Of a stretch of DNA of 64,000 bases, positions 53,556 through 61,986 are shown in pieces. The translations under genes were made by a program, and so were the position numbers. Numbering within the stretch: the first letter of the stretch is position 1; every line of letters begins with the position of its first letter. The stretch comes from JAPOVO01 sp026708165 (GTDB lineage: Bacteria; Chloroflexota; UBA11872; VXNJ01), in NCBI GenBank assembly GCA_965208775.1, contig OZ242360.1, forward strand, positions 1,426,001 to 1,490,000. The letters run 5' to 3'. The notes under the pieces were generated by a model. It searched no databases, was not told the DNA's origin, and worked only from the letters and a program-made list of their open reading frames with translations.

Positions 53556-54380
53556 CTAGAAGAACGGGTTGTGGGCCAGCTCCTCGGCCACGGTGGTCTG
53601 CGCCCCGTGGCCAGCGTATATCGCGGTAGCGGGAGGAAGCGACAGGACCTCCCGGCGGACCGCCTCGATGTGCCCACCGTATGCGCCAGCGATGTTGGTA
53701 CCACCGAGCGAACCCGCGAACATTGCGTCGCCCACGAAAATCGTGTCATCGATCAAATAGCTCGTGCTGGCGGCGGTGTGGCCGGCGGTCAGCCGTGGCT
53801 CGATGGTCCAGGGGCCGACGGAAAAGCCCTGCCGATGCGATACGCCGACTACGTTACGCGCCTTTGCGGAAATGGCGGAGACTTCGCCGGCCCCAACATA
53901 TACGGGTACGTCGGAGTCCTTGACCACCGCGCTCAAAACCCCAACGTGATCGGCGTGAGTGTGGGTGGCGAGTACGGCGCAGATTTCCCACCCACGGCCC
54001 GCAATGGCGGCAAGAGTGTCGTCGGCGTCGCCGCCGGGGTCGACGACGAGACAGACGTTCGATTCGGGATCGCCGACGAGATAGGTCCAGACTCTGTAGC
54101 CTTCGTACCATACGGTTTCGACGGGAAAGGCTCCCGAGACCATCCCCGCCGCGGGAGCCGGCTCCCACGTCTCATTGGCGATGTCCCAAAGCCTGGACGC
54201 TTCGAGTCCGAGAACCGCGGCCAAAGCGTCCGACTGCTCGCGGGACGGGTCTTTTCGATAACCCTCGAACGCGGCGATGTCGGCCTCATCAACGCCCGAC
54301 CGGCGGCTCAGCTCATCCGCCGAGATTCCGAGCCCTCTTCGGGCTTTTCCGATCAAGTCGCCAAATTCATCTTCAAGCAT
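53556..54380 (-). CDS. HTH (XRE-type) fused to metallo-beta-lactamase-fold hydrolase
   Basis: 274 residues. Residues 9-62 form an XRE-like helix-turn-helix (IGKARRGLGISADELSRRSG then VDEADIAAFEGYRKDPS). From about 85 to the end is a glyoxalase II-like metallo-beta-lactamase domain: LVVDPGGDADD, ATHTHADHVG (H-x-H-x-D-H near 140), LTAGHTAASTSY, IFVGDAMFAGSLG and YAGHGAQTTVAEEL. The hydrolase could act on a thioester and set DNA binding, an autoregulated sensor; that is inference. Convergent with the CehA gene. Confidence 0.9.
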   Translation of the reverse strand: MLEDEFGDLIGKARRGLGISADELSRRSGVDEADIAAFEGYRKDPSREQSDALAAVLGLEASRLWDIANETWEPAPAAGMVSGAFPVETVWYEGYRVWTYLVGDPESNVCLVVDPGGDADDTLAAIAGRGWEICAVLATHTHADHVGVLSAVVKDSDVPVYVGAGEVSAISAKARNVVGVSHRQGFSVGPWTIEPRLTAGHTAASTSYLIDDTIFVGDAMFAGSLGGTNIAGAYGGHIEAVRREVLSLPPATAIYAGHGAQTTVAEELAHNPFF

Positions 54381-54682
54381 GATCTTTCACCTCGCTGGTC
54401 GAACCAGCCTGATTATCCGGTATTCCAGTCGCTCACACTGACTCAGATGCGAACAGCCGGTCATCGCAAGATCCGGCAGGCCGCAAGGCAACGATAAGGC
54501 CTTGGCGGCACGAATGGGAAACCGCACCTGAACATCCAGTACCGCTCCGAAGCGCGGCCCGAGCATTCACGCCGCACAAAGCGGCGCTGGGGTAAGGTGA
54601 GCAGTCGAACTCGGCAGCGGCATTAGCGACTGCCGCCAACAGCCGGAAGGAACAAGCGGATGAGTATAGAACGGCTTTCACG
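54381..54682. other. Divergent gap upstream of the oxidoreductase gene
   Basis: 302 bases between divergent genes, somewhat lower in coding character. It contains a short frame from ATG 54661 that ends (TAG) over the next ATG and has GGAAGGAAC upstream. No repeats or RNA genes seen. Confidence 0.4.
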
Positions 54683-55657
54683 ATGCTAGGCGTCGCGGTC
54701 ATCGGATGCGGCGGCATGGGGAGCAGTCACGCGAGAGCGATAGCCAACATACCGGGGCTGAGCGTGGTCTGTGGGGCCGATCCAAGCGAAATGGCCAGAA
54801 GCAAGTTCTCGACCGATTTCGACGTACCCTCGTTCGAACGGTCGGCCGAGGCGCTGCAACGGGACGGCGTGGACATCGCCATCATCGCAATGCCACACGA
54901 TCTGCACGCAACGATGACGATAGAGGCGCTGGATGCCGGAAAACACGTGCTGTGCGAGAAGCCGATGGCGATAACGTCCGCCGAATGCGAGTCGATGAAC
55001 GAGGCGGCCAAGCGGACAGGGAAGAAGCTGATGGTGGGCATGACCTGGCACTTCAATCCGGCCACCACGGCACTGCGACAAATCGTCTCGTCGGGACGGA
55101 TAGGGCGCCCGCTGTTCGCTGAGGACATCATCGCGAAGAACTGGAACGCCGCCAGGCGGCCGGACTGGTTCAAGTCGCGCGCTCAGGGTGGCGGAATGTG
55201 GGTGACGAACGGGATTCACCAGATCGACCGGTTGTCGTGGATCATGGGAGACCGGATCACCAGCATTGACGCCAAGTCAGGTGCGTTTCAGCACGCGCAG
55301 GATGCCGACGATATGACGATGGCCGCCGCACGGTTCGCCGGCGGAGCGTTCGCGTCAATCACGTCGTTCGGTTTCGCCAGGGGCGTCGACCGCCACGAAA
55401 TCGCGGTGTGGGGAAGCGACGGGGCCGCGCGGTTCGTTGACGGGGCGGTGGAGATCGGCGTGGACGGATCGTGGCGAACGGTCGAATGCGGCGACTGGCC
55501 CCCGATCGAACGAGAGTTGGAAGCGTTTCGGCAAAGCATCGAGCACGATTCCGAGGTCCCCGTGGACGGCGAATGGGGCAAATACACGGTGGACGCGGTC
55601 CTGGCGGGGGAAGAGTCGTCGAGGCTTCGAAAGCCCGTCGAGGTGCCTGAAGGCTAG
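54683..55657 (+). CDS. Gfo/Idh/MocA family oxidoreductase
   Basis: 324 residues. LGVAVIGCGGMGSSHARAIA opens the NAD(P) domain, HVLCEKPMAI carries the catalytic lysine (near 93), and GGGMWVTNGIHQIDRLSWIMG the conserved H-x-x-D/H with His. RFAGGAFASITSFGF is in the second domain. It overlaps the convergent M20 amidohydrolase by four bases. Probably a dehydrogenase or glycosidase-like enzyme acting on a sugar derivative. Confidence 0.9.
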   Translation: MLGVAVIGCGGMGSSHARAIANIPGLSVVCGADPSEMARSKFSTDFDVPSFERSAEALQRDGVDIAIIAMPHDLHATMTIEALDAGKHVLCEKPMAITSAECESMNEAAKRTGKKLMVGMTWHFNPATTALRQIVSSGRIGRPLFAEDIIAKNWNAARRPDWFKSRAQGGGMWVTNGIHQIDRLSWIMGDRITSIDAKSGAFQHAQDADDMTMAAARFAGGAFASITSFGFARGVDRHEIAVWGSDGAARFVDGAVEIGVDGSWRTVECGDWPPIERELEAFRQSIEHDSEVPVDGEWGKYTVDAVLAGEESSRLRKPVEVPEG

Positions 55658-56982
55658 AGCTGGTCTCCCGAGTAAAGCTCCGTGCGGAACATGCCGCGCT
55701 GATACTTCAAATACTCTTTGCGGGACATTCTCGGCCGAAAATCGTCGACAATCTTCCCGGCAGCTTCAGCATCGTTAGCCAGAAGATCGATAGCGGTTCT
55801 GGCCATCGCGATGCCGGGCGCGACGTAGGCCAACTGCTCGTCTATGACTTTCCAGTCAGCCGAGTGACCGGTGCCGCTCATGCCGCCCATGTAGGGGTGG
55901 ACCGTGGGCAGAATGTGGCTCACGTCGCCCATGTCGGTGGAGCCAGCCCGGTGTCCACCATAAGTCACTGAACCCTCGCCGAACATACCGTCGACGTTGT
56001 CGCCGAACAGGCGACCGAGATCGGGGAAATTGTTGAGGGGCAGGTATCCCGGAAGGGTGCGAATCTCGACTTGAGCGCCCAGCGCGAGCGCGCCAGCCTT
56101 GAGGGCGCGGTCCACCTTGCGCTCGGCTGAGACGATAGCCTCTACCGTCTTTCCGCGGACGTAGGTCTCGATCGTGACTTCCGACGGAATCACGTTCACG
56201 AGCTCGCCACCCCGAGTGATGATCGGATGAACGCGAATGGAGTCCTCGTCGCGAAGCGTCTCGCGCAGCGCGTTTATGGCATTCATCGCCACCAGAGCGG
56301 CGCTAAGCGCATTGATACCCTTGTCCGGCGACCCGCCGGCGTGCGCGGCGCGGCCTATGTAGCGCACGAGCTTGGCGACGCAGCCGTTATTCGAATCCAC
56401 CACGCCGGCCGTCTCGGGTTCAGACGAAGAGTGGACCATCATCGCGAGGTCGACGTCGTCCAGCTCGCCGAGTGCGATGAACTCCGCCTTACCAGCCAGA
56501 AACTCAAGCTTGCCATCTCGGACCAGATTGTTCCTGTATTCGATTTCGACGTATTCCTCGGCCGGCACGGCCATGAATACGACCCGGCCTGAGAGCGAAC
56601 GCAGCACGTGGGCGTCGCTCAGAGCGATCGCGGCGCCCATGAGTCCGGCGAGCTGGGCGTTATGTCCACACGCGTGGGCGGCATGGGTGACTGGATCGGC
56701 TAGTGGATGAGTCGACACGAGCAGCGCGTCGAGCTCGCCCATAAGCGCAAGCGTGGGACCCTTCCGGCCGGTATCGAGGGTGGCGCTGAGACCCGTGATG
56801 GCGATGTCTCTCTTGACGGTAAAGCCGAGGCCTTCAAGGAACGCCGCAACGGAGTCCGAAGTCCTGAACTCCTTGAAACCCAACTCCGGCGCATGGAGTA
56901 TCTCGTCACCAAGGGCCACGATTTCATCCGACCGCGACTCGACAGCGCTGCCGGCGCGCGCCTTCAGACTACTGAGGTCGAT
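55654..56982 (-). CDS. M20 family amidohydrolase
   Basis: 442 residues if the start is ATC at 56982, the first codon after a GGAGG spaced by six bases; the next usual start is GTG at 56919 (421 residues), which lacks a ribosome site and would cut the N-terminal helix (IDLSSLKARAGSAVES) common to the family. Metal-site motifs: APELGFKE, MGELDALL, HACGHNAQLAG (near residue 105), VPAEEYVE and MVHSSSEP. A dimerisation domain with RAAHAGGSPDKGINAL is in the middle. It hydrolyses N-acyl amino acid or similar amide bonds; close relatives include p-aminobenzoyl-glutamate hydrolases. Confidence 0.88.
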   Translation of the reverse strand: MDLSSLKARAGSAVESRSDEIVALGDEILHAPELGFKEFRTSDSVAAFLEGLGFTVKRDIAITGLSATLDTGRKGPTLALMGELDALLVSTHPLADPVTHAAHACGHNAQLAGLMGAAIALSDAHVLRSLSGRVVFMAVPAEEYVEIEYRNNLVRDGKLEFLAGKAEFIALGELDDVDLAMMVHSSSEPETAGVVDSNNGCVAKLVRYIGRAAHAGGSPDKGINALSAALVAMNAINALRETLRDEDSIRVHPIITRGGELVNVIPSEVTIETYVRGKTVEAIVSAERKVDRALKAGALALGAQVEIRTLPGYLPLNNFPDLGRLFGDNVDGMFGEGSVTYGGHRAGSTDMGDVSHILPTVHPYMGGMSGTGHSADWKVIDEQLAYVAPGIAMARTAIDLLANDAEAAGKIVDDFRPRMSRKEYLKYQRGMFRTELYSGDQL

Positions 56983-57161
56983 TTCACACCTCCCCGACGA
57001 ACCGTCGGCTCTTTCCCGGACCGGTTTGCCGAAATGCAGAATAGCACCGCAACCGTGAGGGGCGGAAAGAGCTACGAGGCCAAGCGGGCTTTCGTAACGC
57101 AGCGGAACGGTACCCCGTTAGGTTTGGCAAACCGGCGAGGATGCATCCGGAGGTAACGAAC

Positions 57162-58205
57162 ATGCCGAGATTGATGATCGTACTTGGCGCACTCCTGATG
57201 GCCGCGTTGATTGCCGTGCCGGTCGCGCTGGCCCAAGAGGGAGAACGCGATCAGGACGAAACGCCTTGGGTGAGCATCGAACGGATCGGAGAAGAAGCCA
57301 AGGAACTGATAGAGCGGTTTCGCGGGTTTTTCGGGGTGAACGCCGGGATCACCGTCTTGCCAGGGCCATTTGACAGCGGCACCGACTCGTTCGAGGAGGA
57401 ATTCTTTGACGGGTTTTCGACCGGGACGCTCCAACGGATCGCGATTGCCGTAGGACCGGTCGGGTCGGTCACGGACTCGTCCATAACCGTAGATGGGAAG
57501 ACTTTCAGCATCGACGACCGGACGCGCATTCCGTCCGATCTCGAAGCAGGCGACATTGTCCTCGTCCGAGGCGAGTGGGCCGACGGTGAACCGGTCGCAA
57601 GAGACGTCACCGGCTTCGGCCTTCCGGAGCAATTCGGGGAGGCGTTTCCTCAGCGCGCGTTCCCCTGGGATACCTTCGAGCGGGAGTGGGGCTCGTTCCG
57701 GTGGGAGCTATTTCCCCAAGGCTCAATCCCCTGGCGATCCTTCCCGGGTTCATTCCGGATCCACGGCGAGGTTGAACGGATAACCGACTCCTCGATAACC
57801 GTCGGCGGCGAAGATATAGCGTTGACGGAAGCTACCGAGATGCCCGGCGACCTGAAGGTTGGCGACAGCGTGACCGTGATCGGTTCGCTGCGCGAAGGCG
57901 GGAACGGCCAGCGGGTAGCCCGAGCAGTGCTTCGGGGCCGGCTCGCCAACAGGCCAAGCGCGGACCTCGGCGAATTCGTCGACGACGAACGGTTCAGGCT
58001 GAGCGGCGAGGTGGAATCGGTGACTCTGGGCAGCGGGTACGTAAAGCTCGATCTGGGAGACCACGTCGTCCGTATCGCGCCGCATGAAGTCGACTATTAC
58101 ACGCAGAAGGGTCAGCCCGTCGCGGGGGCGTTAGTAATCGTCAGCGGCGCGGTCGCGGAAAACGGTGACCTTCTGGCCTCGTCCGTGATTGTCGTAAGCA
58201 AGTAA
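57162..58205 (+). CDS. Exported protein with DUF5666-type repeats
   Basis: 347 residues from the ATG after GGAGGTAACGAAC. A signal peptide (PRLMIVLGALLMAALIAVPV, cleaving after ALA at 24) is followed by a helical segment and three beta-barrel repeats: GSVTDSSITVDGKTF (about 100), GEVERITDSSITVGGEDI (about 210) and GEVESVTLGSGYVKLDLG (about 285). DUF5666 domains are OB-like folds in exported proteins of unknown function. The middle linker is rich in aromatic residues (FPWDTFEREWGSFRWELF). Confidence 0.8.
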   Translation: MPRLMIVLGALLMAALIAVPVALAQEGERDQDETPWVSIERIGEEAKELIERFRGFFGVNAGITVLPGPFDSGTDSFEEEFFDGFSTGTLQRIAIAVGPVGSVTDSSITVDGKTFSIDDRTRIPSDLEAGDIVLVRGEWADGEPVARDVTGFGLPEQFGEAFPQRAFPWDTFEREWGSFRWELFPQGSIPWRSFPGSFRIHGEVERITDSSITVGGEDIALTEATEMPGDLKVGDSVTVIGSLREGGNGQRVARAVLRGRLANRPSADLGEFVDDERFRLSGEVESVTLGSGYVKLDLGDHVVRIAPHEVDYYTQKGQPVAGALVIVSGAVAENGDLLASSVIVVSK

Positions 58206-58364
58206 CGGCAACGCGCCGGACCGCTCGGGACTGACGACAGCGCCTACACGCCGGTCCCGTACCGGCGGCGCGCCGAGGCATTTGGGCGCTTGACGTAAGC
58301 CATCGCCCGCCAAGTCGTGCATACTTAGTCCGGTACAGCGGCAGAAGCCACATCGAGAGAACAG

Positions 58365-58997
58365 ATGAGGAATACCGTGCGCAACCTGCGACTGATAATC
58401 CCGGTTGCGCTCGCCATCCTCGTTACCGTCAGCGCTTGCGACGGTTCGGAAGAGGAAGGGGGCGCAATGAAACAGTGGAGCAAGGCTCCGGAAATGATGA
58501 TCGACGTGAACAAGGTCTACAAGTTCACTATCGAGACCACGCTGGGGACGATGACCGGAGAGCTGCACGCGATGGATGCGCCGGTGACCGTCAACAGCTT
58601 CGTCTTTCTGGCTCGCGAAGGTTACTTCGACGGCGTGATTGTTCACCGGGTCCTAAAGGGATTCGTCTTGCAGACCGGCGACCCGACGGGCACCGGCACC
58701 GGCGGACCGGGCTATCGGTTCCACGACGAAGAGGTCGTCGGCGAATACATGAAGGGCACCCTCGCAATGGCGAACAGCGGCCCCAACACCAACGGCAGCC
58801 AGTTCTTCGTGGTTCTGGACGATCTGCGCAACCGCCTGCCCAAGGACTACACGATATTCGGTCAGGTCGACGAAACGGGCTTCGGGGTGATCGACGCGAT
58901 AGCGGAGGTCGAGGTAAAGGTGCCCGCCGGAGGCTCGGAGAAGTCGCGGCCGGTCGACGAGATCATCGTGCAGAAGGTCACGATCGAAGAGCAATAG
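58365..58997 (+). CDS. Peptidyl-prolyl cis-trans isomerase (cyclophilin) lipoprotein
   Basis: 210 residues. Signal with lipobox TVSAC (Cys25). The cyclophilin domain spans about 52-208: TLGTMTGELHAMDAPVTVNSF, GYFDGVIVHRVLKGFVLQTGDPTGTGTGGPGY with the catalytic Arg in HRV, GTLAMANSGPNTNGSQFFV and the late YTIFGQVDETGFGVIDAI. It folds proteins outside the membrane by proline isomerisation. GPN-TNGSQFF and FGQV are complete, so it should be active. Confidence 0.95.
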   Translation: MRNTVRNLRLIIPVALAILVTVSACDGSEEEGGAMKQWSKAPEMMIDVNKVYKFTIETTLGTMTGELHAMDAPVTVNSFVFLAREGYFDGVIVHRVLKGFVLQTGDPTGTGTGGPGYRFHDEEVVGEYMKGTLAMANSGPNTNGSQFFVVLDDLRNRLPKDYTIFGQVDETGFGVIDAIAEVEVKVPAGGSEKSRPVDEIIVQKVTIEEQ

Positions 58998-59049
58998 GGT
59001 CGAGGACGGGCCGCCATCGGGCAGCCGCGGGGAGTAACGGGCCAGCCGC

Positions 59050-59793
59050 ATGAAGAGCGTTATCCGGCTAAGCCATACCAAGATTCAGCTTCACGGCTTT
59101 TGCGGATGGGCATACAAGCTTCGATACGTCGACCGAGTCCGGCCAGTCTTCCGTCCCCGGCTCCTGTACGGCGCGAACGTCCACAGCGTCATAAGCGACT
59201 TCCTGGCGAGAGTTCGAGATGGGCTCGATGTCGAGTGGCGGCACATGCGGCAAATATTCGATCGCCGCTGGCGGGATGCGCCGGTCAGCGAGCCGGAGAA
59301 CGACAGGCTGCGTCAAGAAGCGCTGCGCCTCATTCGCGGCTTCTGGGAGACGAGCGGACCGGACTTCGGAAAGCCCCTGTTTCTGGAAAAAAGGTTCATG
59401 ATCGACATGGGCGACGTGAGGCTCGAGGGCGTGGTCGACCGGGTCGAACACAGGTCCCCCGGCACGGTCGAGGTGATCGACTACAAATCAGGTTCCGCCC
59501 CCGACCGCAACACGGCCGAGCGTAACCTCCAGCTGCTGATCTACGCCCTTGCGTGCAGGGAGGTCTGGTCGCTCCGGCCCGAACGCGTGAGCCTCCACTA
59601 TCTGGCGAGCAACTCGGTGCACTCGTGGGCGGTGACCGAATCGGATGTCGACGAGGCCAGGCAGAGAGTGGCCGCGACCGCGAAGCATATTCGCCGAGAG
59701 GCGTTCAACCCCCGAACAGGTCCTCATTGCCGACAATGCGACTACCTCAGGTCTTGCAGCTTTGGACAAGCATGGGTTGAGTCCAATGGCTGA
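59050..59793 (+). CDS. PD-(D/E)XK nuclease family protein (RecB/Cas4-like)
   Basis: 247 residues. The N-terminus IRLSHTKIQLHGFCGWAYKLRYV is the S-x-S-x-I...C/Y-x-x-Y-rich start of RecB-type nucleases. The active-site strand VRLEGVVDRVE and VEVIDYKSGSAPDR (near residue 140) give D...D-x-K. A C-terminal HCRQCDYLRSCSF has three cysteines that could hold an iron-sulphur cluster as in AddB/Cas4, with one upstream cysteine. No cas genes lie nearby, so a repair role is likelier. Two short overlapping frames follow it. Confidence 0.88.
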   Translation: MKSVIRLSHTKIQLHGFCGWAYKLRYVDRVRPVFRPRLLYGANVHSVISDFLARVRDGLDVEWRHMRQIFDRRWRDAPVSEPENDRLRQEALRLIRGFWETSGPDFGKPLFLEKRFMIDMGDVRLEGVVDRVEHRSPGTVEVIDYKSGSAPDRNTAERNLQLLIYALACREVWSLRPERVSLHYLASNSVHSWAVTESDVDEARQRVAATAKHIRREAFNPRTGPHCRQCDYLRSCSFGQAWVESNG

Positions 59794-60010
59794 CCAAGAG
59801 CAGACAGCGCCGGAACTCCGCCCGGCGTTTCCTGACAGAGGCCCCGGCGCGTGGATTGAATGAGGGAGACCGACTTCGCGGCAATAGTTGAGCGTCGCGA
59901 CGGCGAGGCGCTGATCACCTGCCTGAACGAGTCGCTGAGCCTGAGTATCTATCCCGCCGTCGCAGGCCGGTGCATAGCAAAGCCCCGTCGCGGAGCGCTC
60001 GCGGAGAAAT
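59794..60010 (+). other. Short overlapping frames after the nuclease, possible gene remnant
   Basis: A 25-codon frame starts at 59787 inside the nuclease stop and ends TGA at 59863, overlapping an ATG at 59860 whose frame runs to 60207 but enters the antisense of nuoF. Codon use in the first 46 residues (RETDFAAIVERRDGEALITC) looks coding, so this may be a truncated or frameshifted gene. I cannot assign a function. Confidence 0.35.
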
Positions 60011-61294
60011 CTAGTTTTTGGCTATGGGGCAGGAGCCGGCGGGGCAGGAGCCTTCCACGTGCGCGACGAACTCGTCGTGATATTTTTCCGCCGCGCCCAC
60101 AACCGGCCGATAGGCGAACTGGCCCAGCCCGCAAAACGACGAGGCCATCGAATCGCCTATTTCTTCCATTAGCTGCAAGTCGGCCATCACGCCCTGCCCG
60201 TGCATGAGCCGCTCGAGAATCTGCACGAGGTTAGGAGTTCCTTCCCGGCAGGGGATGCAGAACCCGCAGCTTTCTTCCTCGAAGAACAGCGCGTCTCTGT
60301 AGGCCGCATCCACCATGCAGACGGTCTCGTCCATCACGATCACGCCCCCGGTGCCCATTATGGTGTTGTACTGGGCGATGCTGGGATCGAGGCGAACGTC
60401 GAGCTGGTCGGCGGTCAGAATGGCCGCGGACGCGCCACCGGGCTTGAATCCCTTGAGCGTGCGGCCTTCGGGAAGGCCCCCGCCGTACTCATAGATAAGC
60501 TCGCGAGCGGTCACGCCCATAGGCAGCTCATAGACCCCAGGGTTGTTGATAACGCCGGAGAGACAGTAGATTTTCGTTCCGGCGTTCTCGTCGCCTTCGC
60601 CCAGGTCCTGAAACCACTCTGCGCCGTTTTCGACTATCAACGGAACGCAGGCGAAAGTCTCGATGTTGTTGATTACGGTGGGCTTTCTCCAGACGCCGGA
60701 GTTAGTCGGAAACGGCGGCTTGAAGCGGGGGTTGCCGCGCTTGCCTTCGAGCGAGTTGAACAGCGCGGTCTCTTCGCCGCAGATGTATGCACCCGCCCCG
60801 CGGCGCAGTCGCAGGTCCAGCTTGTAACCGGACCCCAAGACGTCCTCGCCGAGAATGCCGTCCGCGTAGCAATCGGCAAGCGCCTGCTCAACGCGTTCTA
60901 TCGCGCGTCCGTATTCGCCCCGGATGTAGATGTAGCCGAAATGGGAGTCCACGGCGTAGGCGGCGATAATCATCCCCTCGATGAAGAGATGGGGGTCCAG
61001 CTCCATGTTGAACCGGTTGCAGAAAGTCCCCGGCTCGCTTTCGTCGCCGTTGGCTATTACGTAGCGGGGCGTGTTGGGGTCGGCGCGCACGAACTTCCAC
61101 TTCATGCCCGTCGGAAAGAATGCGCCCCCCCGACCCTTCAGCCCGGAGGCTTCCATCATGGCTATCAGGTCCTCGGGCGACATTTCCGTGAGCGCGCGCC
61201 TAGCCCGCTCGTAGCCGCCGGTACCCTTGAAAACGTCCAACTGCCAAGCGTCTTCGACGAACAGGTTCTTGTTAACCGCGAGCAATTCGGGCAT
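60011..61294 (-). CDS. nuoF: NADH-quinone oxidoreductase subunit F
   Basis: 427 residues, near the usual 430-440. FMN/NADH site motifs: GLKGRGGAFFPTGMKW near residue 55, RYVIANGDESEPGTF, GAGAYICGEETALFNSLEG near 170 and GGASAAIL. The 4Fe-4S N3 cluster is bound by EESCGFCIPCREGT near 338 plus a later cysteine in SSFCGLGQ. It oxidises NADH and passes electrons to the chain. The nuoE stop and nuoF ATG overlap by one base (TAATG). NuoG and the membrane arm are absent here. Confidence 0.97.
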   Translation of the reverse strand: MPELLAVNKNLFVEDAWQLDVFKGTGGYERARRALTEMSPEDLIAMMEASGLKGRGGAFFPTGMKWKFVRADPNTPRYVIANGDESEPGTFCNRFNMELDPHLFIEGMIIAAYAVDSHFGYIYIRGEYGRAIERVEQALADCYADGILGEDVLGSGYKLDLRLRRGAGAYICGEETALFNSLEGKRGNPRFKPPFPTNSGVWRKPTVINNIETFACVPLIVENGAEWFQDLGEGDENAGTKIYCLSGVINNPGVYELPMGVTARELIYEYGGGLPEGRTLKGFKPGGASAAILTADQLDVRLDPSIAQYNTIMGTGGVIVMDETVCMVDAAYRDALFFEEESCGFCIPCREGTPNLVQILERLMHGQGVMADLQLMEEIGDSMASSFCGLGQFAYRPVVGAAEKYHDEFVAHVEGSCPAGSCPIAKN

Positions 61295-61806
61295 TACTGG
61301 TCCTCTTCCCGCAAGCTGCGTATCAGATCGGATACTCCCTCTTCCGTCACCGGCCCATGGACGTCGAGGTTGACCATGAGGGCCGGTTGCTTCTCACATT
61401 GTCCAAGGCAGGAGACCAACTCCAGCTTCAGCAGGCCGTCAGGGGATGCATGGCCGGGATGGGCGCCGATCTCCTGGCGCGCGCGGGCCGCGATCTCCGT
61501 CGCGCCGGCGATGTGGCAGGACAAGTCCCTGCACACTCGGACTATGTGCTTGGGCTGCGGCTCGGTATAGAACAGCGTGTAGAACGTGACCACGCCAAAC
61601 ACGTGGGCCTCAGGGTACCCGAGCTCTTCGGCGATAATTTCAATGGACTCCGGAGCGACATACCCGAGCATTTCCTGAGCTATGTACAACGCCTCAAGTA
61701 ACGATCCCGGCTCGTCCTTCAGGTCGGCGAGTCTCGTTCGCAGGCTCTCGAGAACGGTAGATTGGTCGGCCTGAGTCTGTTCCACCGGCCCCGTGGCTTG
61801 TGTCAT
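61294..61806 (-). CDS. nuoE: NADH-quinone oxidoreductase subunit E
   Basis: 170 residues. A helical N-domain (SLLEALYIAQEMLGYVAPESIEIIA) precedes a thioredoxin-like [2Fe-2S] domain with HVFGVVTFYTLFYTEPQ, then C-x4-C in VRVCRDLSCHIAGA near residue 97 and C-x3-C in LVSCLGQCEKQPALMV near 140. It carries electrons beside NuoF in the NADH-oxidising module. The neighbouring divergent gene is a DNA methylase, with 180 bases between. Confidence 0.96.
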   Translation of the reverse strand: MTQATGPVEQTQADQSTVLESLRTRLADLKDEPGSLLEALYIAQEMLGYVAPESIEIIAEELGYPEAHVFGVVTFYTLFYTEPQPKHIVRVCRDLSCHIAGATEIAARARQEIGAHPGHASPDGLLKLELVSCLGQCEKQPALMVNLDVHGPVTEEGVSDLIRSLREEDQ

Positions 61807-61986
61807 CTAGAGCTCCTGCAAGTCGGATCGTCTCGGTCTCAACTCCGCAAACGGGCGGAAAGTTATAGCATGATTCCCAGTATGAGCGATGCGGCGAAAT
61901 TGCCTGTAGGCGAACCTCGGTAGCTTGCGCTTAAAGATCGCGCCGGATTCCGCAGGCTCCGGAAGCCTCCAGAGTATCTCACTCAC

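Noticed and set aside
59050..59793. Cas4-like nuclease as a sign of a CRISPR locus
   Set aside because: No cas1/cas2 or repeats nearby; the general RecB/AddB-type nuclease reading is sufficient.
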